DNA from: Porphyromonas asaccharolytica DSM 20707
GTDB lineage: Bacteria; Bacteroidota; Bacteroidia; Bacteroidales; Porphyromonadaceae
Assembly (NCBI RefSeq): GCF_000212375.1
Contig: NC_015501.1
Span: 1,860,001 to 1,924,000, forward strand
DNA length: 64,000 nucleotides
Reading direction: 5' to 3'
Made by a program: the position numbers and the translations under genes. The notes under the pieces were generated by a model. That model did not search any database. It saw nothing but the letters and a program-made list of their open reading frames with translations, and was not told the origin of the DNA. Positions 59,320-64,000 of the stretch are shown here, in pieces (the first letter of the stretch is position 1; the number at the start of each line of letters is the position of its first letter).

Positions 59320-61341
59320 ATGCCTATACAAGAACCTCTTAACCAGCCCGAACTCCTAGACCAAGCGACCGTAGCTGGATATACCGAAGATGACTTTCGG
59401 ACGCTCTCCTGGAGCGAGCATATTCGCAAGCGTCCTGGTATGTATATCGGTAAGATCGGTGATGGTACACAGGCTGATGACGGTATCTACATCCTCATCA
59501 AAGAGGTGATAGACAATTCCATCGATGAGTTTGTCATGGGTGTGGGTAGTGAGATACGTATCACGATCGACAGCGAGACGAACGAGGTGCAGATACGAGA
59601 CTACGGTCGTGGCATTCCGCTCGGCAAGCTCGTCGATGCGACCTCTAAGATGAATACGGGCGCCAAGATCGACTCGCAAGCCTTCAAAAAGTCGGTCGGT
59701 CTCAACGGTGTCGGTCTCAAAGCGGTCAATGCGCTCTCCTCGACCTTTACTGTCCAGAGCTGGCGTGAGGGCGAGACCTCCTCAGTCACCTACGAGCGGG
59801 CTGAGATGGTCGCTCATACGCCTGCAGCGCCGTGCGAGGACAAGGGGGTACACGGCACTTTGGTCTCCTTCACACCAGACGCTGAGGTCTTTCGTAACTC
59901 GCACTACGACCTCCGCCATGTGGAGGCGCTCGTACGCAACTACTGCTACCTCAACACGGGGCTAACGCTCTACCTCAACGATAAGAAATATGTCAGCCGT
60001 CACGGGCTACAAGACTTCCTCTCAGACACCATCACGGGCGATCCGCTCTACCCGATCATACGTCTCACAGGGCCTGATATAGAGGTCGCTATCACACACA
60101 TTGAGCAGTACGGAGAGGAGTTTTACAGCTTCGTCAATGGTCAGTACACCACACAGGGAGGTACCCACTTGACAGCCTTTCGCGAGCAGGTAGCTCGTGT
60201 CATCAAGGAGTTTTCGGGCAAGGGCTTTGAGTATGGAGACATTCGCTCTGGCATGGCGGCGGCGATCAGCATCCGCATCATCGAGCCAGAGTTCGAGAGT
60301 CAGACGAAGATCAAGCTAGGCTCCAAGGAGATGGTACCCCAAGATCCTATGTTTGAGCACGAACCACTGCGGGGCGTGACGGTACAGAAGTTCGTCGGTG
60401 ACTTCCTCAAGGAGAAGCTCGACAACTACCTCCACATGCACCCCGACATCTCCGAGGTGATGCTCCAGACGATCCAGGCCAACGAGCGTGAGCGCAAGGC
60501 GATGAGCGGCGTCACCAAGCTAGCGCGTGAACGTGCTAAGAAAGCTAGCCTTCACAACAAGAAGCTGCGTGACTGCACCGAGCACTACAACGATCCGAAG
60601 GCTAAGAACCCTGAGCTGACCAGTATCTTTATCACAGAGGGTAACTCGGCCAGTGGATCGATCACACAGAGTAGAGACGCGCGCTACCAAGCGGTCTTTA
60701 GCTTGCGAGGCAAACCGCTCAACAGCTATGGGCTGAGCAAGAAGGTGGTCTATGAGAACGAAGAGTTTAACCTCCTCCAGGCTGCGCTCAATATCGAAGA
60801 CGGTCTCGAGGGCTTGCGCTACAACCGGGTGATCATCGCTACCGATGCCGATGATGACGGTATGCACATACGGCTCCTGACGCTGACCTTCTTTTTGCAG
60901 TTCTTTCCCGAGCTGGTACGGCGTGGACATGTCTACATATTGGAGACACCACTCTACCGTGTCTCGCTACCAGCCAAGCGCAAGAAGAGTATCACAGCAC
61001 GTGTTGCCTCAGCGGGTAAGAAGAAGGGCGGCAAGAAGGCGACCAGTGAGCCAGCGTCTGAGACGGAGACCTCTGCCTACTGCTATAGTGATCAGGAGCT
61101 CAATGCGGCTGTAGAGCGGATGGGAGCTTCAGCTCAGATCACCCGCTTTAAGGGTCTGGGTGAGATCAGTGCCAATGAGTTTAAGGAGCTGATCACGGAG
61201 GAAAACATCAAGCTCCGTCAGGTGTCGCTCCGCAAGGAGGACAATCTCAAGCGAATGCTACACTTCTACATGGGCAAGAACACGCCCGACCGTCAAGACT
61301 TTATCATAGACAACCTAATCATCGACGAGGAGATTGTCTAA
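59320..61341 (+). CDS. parE: DNA topoisomerase IV subunit B (ParE)
   Basis: A 673-residue type IIA topoisomerase ATPase subunit. The N-terminal GHKL ATPase (HIRKRPGMYIGKIGDG, EVIDNSIDEF, RDYGRGIP, VGLNGVGLKAVNALS) is followed by a transducer domain. The Toprim part has TEGNSASGS (catalytic Glu) and ATDADDDGMHIRLL (metal Asp residues). A basic insert (AKRKKSITARVASAGKKKGG) interrupts the Toprim region near residue 550-570. The length fits Bacteroidetes ParE better than GyrB. parC is not visible in the window. Confidence 0.92.
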   Translation: MPIQEPLNQPELLDQATVAGYTEDDFRTLSWSEHIRKRPGMYIGKIGDGTQADDGIYILIKEVIDNSIDEFVMGVGSEIRITIDSETNEVQIRDYGRGIPLGKLVDATSKMNTGAKIDSQAFKKSVGLNGVGLKAVNALSSTFTVQSWREGETSSVTYERAEMVAHTPAAPCEDKGVHGTLVSFTPDAEVFRNSHYDLRHVEALVRNYCYLNTGLTLYLNDKKYVSRHGLQDFLSDTITGDPLYPIIRLTGPDIEVAITHIEQYGEEFYSFVNGQYTTQGGTHLTAFREQVARVIKEFSGKGFEYGDIRSGMAAAISIRIIEPEFESQTKIKLGSKEMVPQDPMFEHEPLRGVTVQKFVGDFLKEKLDNYLHMHPDISEVMLQTIQANERERKAMSGVTKLARERAKKASLHNKKLRDCTEHYNDPKAKNPELTSIFITEGNSASGSITQSRDARYQAVFSLRGKPLNSYGLSKKVVYENEEFNLLQAALNIEDGLEGLRYNRVIIATDADDDGMHIRLLTLTFFLQFFPELVRRGHVYILETPLYRVSLPAKRKKSITARVASAGKKKGGKKATSEPASETETSAYCYSDQELNAAVERMGASAQITRFKGLGEISANEFKELITEENIKLRQVSLRKEDNLKRMLHFYMGKNTPDRQDFIIDNLIIDEEIV

Positions 61342-61369
61342 GGCTCCTCACCTAGCTTAGCAGACAGAT

Positions 61370-61834
61370 ATGAAGCGTATCGGATTCTTTGCGGGTTCCT
61401 TTGACCCCTTTACACTAGGGCATGCGGACATAGTGGCACGTGCTCTCAAGATTTTTGATGAGGTGGTCATAGGTATCGGCACGCACCCGACGAAAAAGCC
61501 ATTCTTCACCTCCGAGCAGCGCGCTCTACAGATAGAGACCGTCTATGCGCAGGAGCCTCGTGTCCGTGTCGTGAGCTATAGCGGCATGACCATCGAGGCG
61601 GCGAAGCAGTGTGGCGCACAGTTTCTCATACGTGGCGTACGCTCCACGAGCGACTTCGAGTACGAGCAGAGTATCTCTCAGATTAATGATCATCTGCAAG
61701 GACCTATGACGGTGCTACTCTTTGGGGCGCAAGGTCTGCTCCACATCTCTAGCTCTATGGTACGGGAGCTGCTGAGCTGGAATCTAGATGTATCGGACTA
61801 CGTACCCAGTGGCATGCCTTTGACTTTTGACTAA
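61370..61834 (+). CDS. coaD: Pantetheine-phosphate adenylyltransferase
   Basis: A 154-residue enzyme of coenzyme A synthesis. GSFDPFTLGHADIV contains the TxGH nucleotidyl-transfer motif, RGVRSTSDFEYE binds substrate, and ISSSMVREL is the second ATP motif. It lies 28 bases after parE and 24 before murF. Confidence 0.95.
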   Translation: MKRIGFFAGSFDPFTLGHADIVARALKIFDEVVIGIGTHPTKKPFFTSEQRALQIETVYAQEPRVRVVSYSGMTIEAAKQCGAQFLIRGVRSTSDFEYEQSISQINDHLQGPMTVLLFGAQGLLHISSSMVRELLSWNLDVSDYVPSGMPLTFD

Positions 61835-61858
61835 TTAGCTATCTCCTATCCTCTTACT

Positions 61859-63235
61859 ATGCGACAATCAGCTGACATCAATCATATCTACGACCTACTC
61901 CTCCAGAGTGACGGTATCTGCACCGACACGAGACATCTGCGTCCTGACTCGCTCTTCGTATCGCTACGAGGAGCCCACTTCGATGGCAATCGCTTTGCGG
62001 TGGATGCACTCAAGCAAGGGTGCAAGTATGCACTCGTTGACGACCTTAGCTATATAGATGAAGTCGACGAGTCTGACGCCGACCTTCGTGAGCGACTTAT
62101 CTATTACAGAGATGGGGGCTTTGAGGCGCTTCACGAGCTGGCGCTCCTACATAGGGCAAAGTCTGAGGCAACCTTCATAGCAATCACAGGGACCAATGGC
62201 AAGACGACTACTAAGGAGCTGGTGGCTGCTGTTTTGTCCGCAAAGTATCGGGTTCATGCCACCCAGGGCAACTACAATAACGAGATAGGCGTTCCCCTCA
62301 CCCTACTGCAGGTTCGCCCTGAGCATCAGTTTGTCATCGTCGAGCTAGGAGCTTCGCACATCGGAGACATAGCTTCGCTCTGCAAGCTCGCCCAGCCTCA
62401 GTACGGCATCATTACGAATGTGGGGCGTGCTCATCTATCAGGCTTTGGCACGCCCGAGGGGGTGATCAAGGCTAAGAGCGAGCTTTACGCTTATCTGCGA
62501 GAGCATAGCGGACAAGCCTTCTGCAATGGAGAGGATAAGACGCTCATCAGCAATCTCAATGGACTACCCACGGTCTACTACAACGGCACCACGTCGCCAC
62601 GCGTCACTGGCGCCGTACTCCCAACCGATGAGTCTGGACTACTAAAGATAGAGTGGTGTGACCAAGAGACTGGCGAGAGCTACCAGCTAGCGACAAAGCT
62701 AGTCGGCGACTACAACCTCAACAACATCCTGGCAGCCATCACCGTGGGGCTACACTTCGGTCTAGATCCTAAGACGATCAATGAGGCTGTGACCAACTAC
62801 CAGCCACGCAATGAGCGATCCCAAGTCCTGCCCCCGACAGCGCAGGGTAACCGTGTCATCCTCGACTGCTACAACGCTAACCCCTCTAGCATGGAGGTAG
62901 CACTCAGTAGCTACTTCACGATGGACTGTCAGGGGCTCAATCGCATGCTTATCCTTGGTGACATGAACGAGCTAGGCGATGCAGCAGAGAGCGAGCATAT
63001 CACCGTCATCAGACAGATACAGAGCTATCTCCTGCGCTATCCTAAGATGGTCACTTACTTCTGCGGGCCCAACTTCTTTGCTCTGCAGGCTCGCTACGGG
63101 AGCGAACACTTTATCTTCTTTCCCTCGGCGACTGCTCTCAAGCAATACTTCACCAGACACCAACCGCAGCACAGCTTTATCCTGATCAAAGGTTCTAACT
63201 CGCACCATCTCTCGTCCATTGCGGAGCTATGCTAA
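61859..63235 (+). CDS. murF: UDP-N-acetylmuramoyl-tripeptide--D-alanyl-D-alanine ligase
   Basis: A 458-residue Mur ligase that adds D-Ala-D-Ala to the peptidoglycan precursor. The N-terminal Mur domain (GICTDTRHLRPDSLFVSLRGAHFDGNRFA) is followed by the ATP loop ITGTNGKTTTKELV. NYNNEIGVPLTLL and DCYNANPSSMEVAL are typical MurF motifs. The stop overlaps the rpoN start by seven bases. Confidence 0.95.
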   Translation: MRQSADINHIYDLLLQSDGICTDTRHLRPDSLFVSLRGAHFDGNRFAVDALKQGCKYALVDDLSYIDEVDESDADLRERLIYYRDGGFEALHELALLHRAKSEATFIAITGTNGKTTTKELVAAVLSAKYRVHATQGNYNNEIGVPLTLLQVRPEHQFVIVELGASHIGDIASLCKLAQPQYGIITNVGRAHLSGFGTPEGVIKAKSELYAYLREHSGQAFCNGEDKTLISNLNGLPTVYYNGTTSPRVTGAVLPTDESGLLKIEWCDQETGESYQLATKLVGDYNLNNILAAITVGLHFGLDPKTINEAVTNYQPRNERSQVLPPTAQGNRVILDCYNANPSSMEVALSSYFTMDCQGLNRMLILGDMNELGDAAESEHITVIRQIQSYLLRYPKMVTYFCGPNFFALQARYGSEHFIFFPSATALKQYFTRHQPQHSFILIKGSNSHHLSSIAELC

Positions 63236-64000
63236 AGAATCGCCAGCAACAGCAGCTAGAGCAGCGACAGACCCTCACAGCGCGACAGATACAGCAGATA
63301 CAACTGCTGGAGCTACCTGTCACCGAGCTGGAGCAGCGCATCAGCGCTGAGATCGAGCGCAATCCTGCTCTCGAGGAGGCGTATACTGCTCATGACGATT
63401 CAAATGAAAGTAACGCAACCAACGACCAGATCGACTCCTCTTTGAGCCAGTCCGACCAAGATCGGCTCGAGGCGCGCAACGAGTTCGGCAATGACGACGA
63501 GATCCCAGCTTATCGGCTGAGGATGATCGCCGAGAGAGAGCAGCAGCGTGAGGAGATCCCCTTTGCTGCACACGGACTATCTCTCGCAGACTACCTAGAC
63601 AATCAGCTCTCCACCCTAGAGCTCACCGAGCGGCAGCAGTTACTCGTACCTTATATAGTAGGCAACCTTCGAGAGGATGGCTACCTAGACCGCTCACTAC
63701 CACTCATTGCTCAGGATCTACTCCTCAAAGAGTGCGTCGACGCCTCCGAGCAGGAGCTCACCGAGCTACTCCAGATCATTCAGAGCTTAGACCCCGCAGG
63801 CGTAGGTGCTAGGTCGCTACAAGAGTGTCTACTGCTACAACTGCACCGTATGGAGCAGAGCGAGACCGTCGTCAATGCGGAGAAGATCGTCTCTCACTAC
63901 TTCGATGACTTTGCTTACAAACGGTTCGAGCGACTCACTAAGCGAGGCTTTGACCAGAAGCAACTCGAAGAGGTGTCGGCACTCATTCACCAACTTTCCC
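63229..64000 (+). CDS. rpoN: RNA polymerase sigma-54 factor, N-terminal part
   Basis: The frame opens at the ATG at 63229, inside the last codons of murF, and runs off the window end with 257 residues visible. Region I is the Gln/Leu-rich activator-contact segment (LTARQIQQIQLLELPVTELEQRI...IERNPALEE). An acidic region II (residues about 55-110) follows. The core-binding region is marked by LPYI-like LVPYIVGNLREDGYL and LDPAGVGARSLQECLLLQL. Sigma-54 needs ATP-driven activators and recognises -24/-12 promoters. The DNA-binding RpoN box lies beyond the window. Confidence 0.93.
   Translation, partial: MLKNRQQQQLEQRQTLTARQIQQIQLLELPVTELEQRISAEIERNPALEEAYTAHDDSNESNATNDQIDSSLSQSDQDRLEARNEFGNDDEIPAYRLRMIAEREQQREEIPFAAHGLSLADYLDNQLSTLELTERQQLLVPYIVGNLREDGYLDRSLPLIAQDLLLKECVDASEQELTELLQIIQSLDPAGVGARSLQECLLLQLHRMEQSETVVNAEKIVSHYFDDFAYKRFERLTKRGFDQKQLEEVSALIHQLS

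Overview
This 64 kb window is chromosomal DNA of a Bacteroidota bacterium, most likely a Porphyromonas species. The clues are: Bacteroidetes-type promoters (TAnnTTTG, usually TACCTTTG) in front of many transcription units; type IX secretion (T9SS) sorting domains of both type A and type B; Bacteroidetes-restricted families (DUF4252, DUF4290, DUF4494, THUMP-like methyltransferase, OmpP1/FadL-like porin); a PepK-like lysine-specific serine protease; and conserved gene order such as lysS-gpsA-pgi-DUF4290-murA-rimM-dxr. The GC content looks slightly above 50 %, which by inference fits the P. asaccharolytica/uenonis side of the genus better than P. gingivalis. I see no rRNA, prophage, CRISPR array or intact IS element.

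Layout. 1-7.7 kb (plus strand): the end of a PepC-type aminopeptidase; an overlapping SDR/acyl-CoA ligase/HExxH mini-protein cluster; tRNA-Leu(CAA); DUF721; a degenerate GH92-like lipoprotein; a small HTH-like protein; and a DUF2007-USP-USP stress protein. 7.7-10.7 kb (minus): a group II intron that has lost its reverse transcriptase, parked against a terminator; a DUF4252 protein; tRNA-Cys (plus); and a THUMP-like methyltransferase. 11.2-23.6 kb (plus): rpsP, M16 peptidase, plsC, LMW-PTP, two tandem phosphoethanolamine-transferase-like membrane proteins (the second lacks catalytic residues), mazG, a methyltransferase, a beta-barrel-like protein and maeB. 23.9-32.1 kb (minus): PLP-binding YggS protein, DUF4494, EcsC, OmpP1-like porin, a Trp/Tyr- and Arg/Ser-rich secreted protein, and a large T9SS-exported protease. 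32.7-44 kb (minus): recO, a HAD phosphatase, a coiled-coil lipoprotein, rsmI, yigZ, a T9SS type B protein, an AddB-like nuclease, a CPBP protease, an outer-membrane barrel and a LysM protein. 44.4-57.4 kb (minus): the lysS-to-dxr operon, a Ca/Na antiporter, TPM and LemA proteins, and pyrI-pyrB. 58.1-64 kb (plus): a GNAT-like protein, parE, coaD, murF and the start of rpoN.

The most unusual feature is a dispersed family of about 340-bp intergenic elements (10782-11121, 32357-32696, 44037-44370 and a variant at about 57563-57760, plus fragments at about 9202 and 23686). Each has inverted terminal repeats and a core of CCACGTGG-type palindromes spaced exactly 22 bp apart, with a tandem pair of 21-bp repeats in the middle. 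They look like MITEs carrying an internal minisatellite. Other items worth a second look are the RT-less intron, the pseudoenzyme-like EptA paralogue, the GH92-like lipoprotein lacking its catalytic-acid segment, and a MurA with Asp in place of the active-site Cys.
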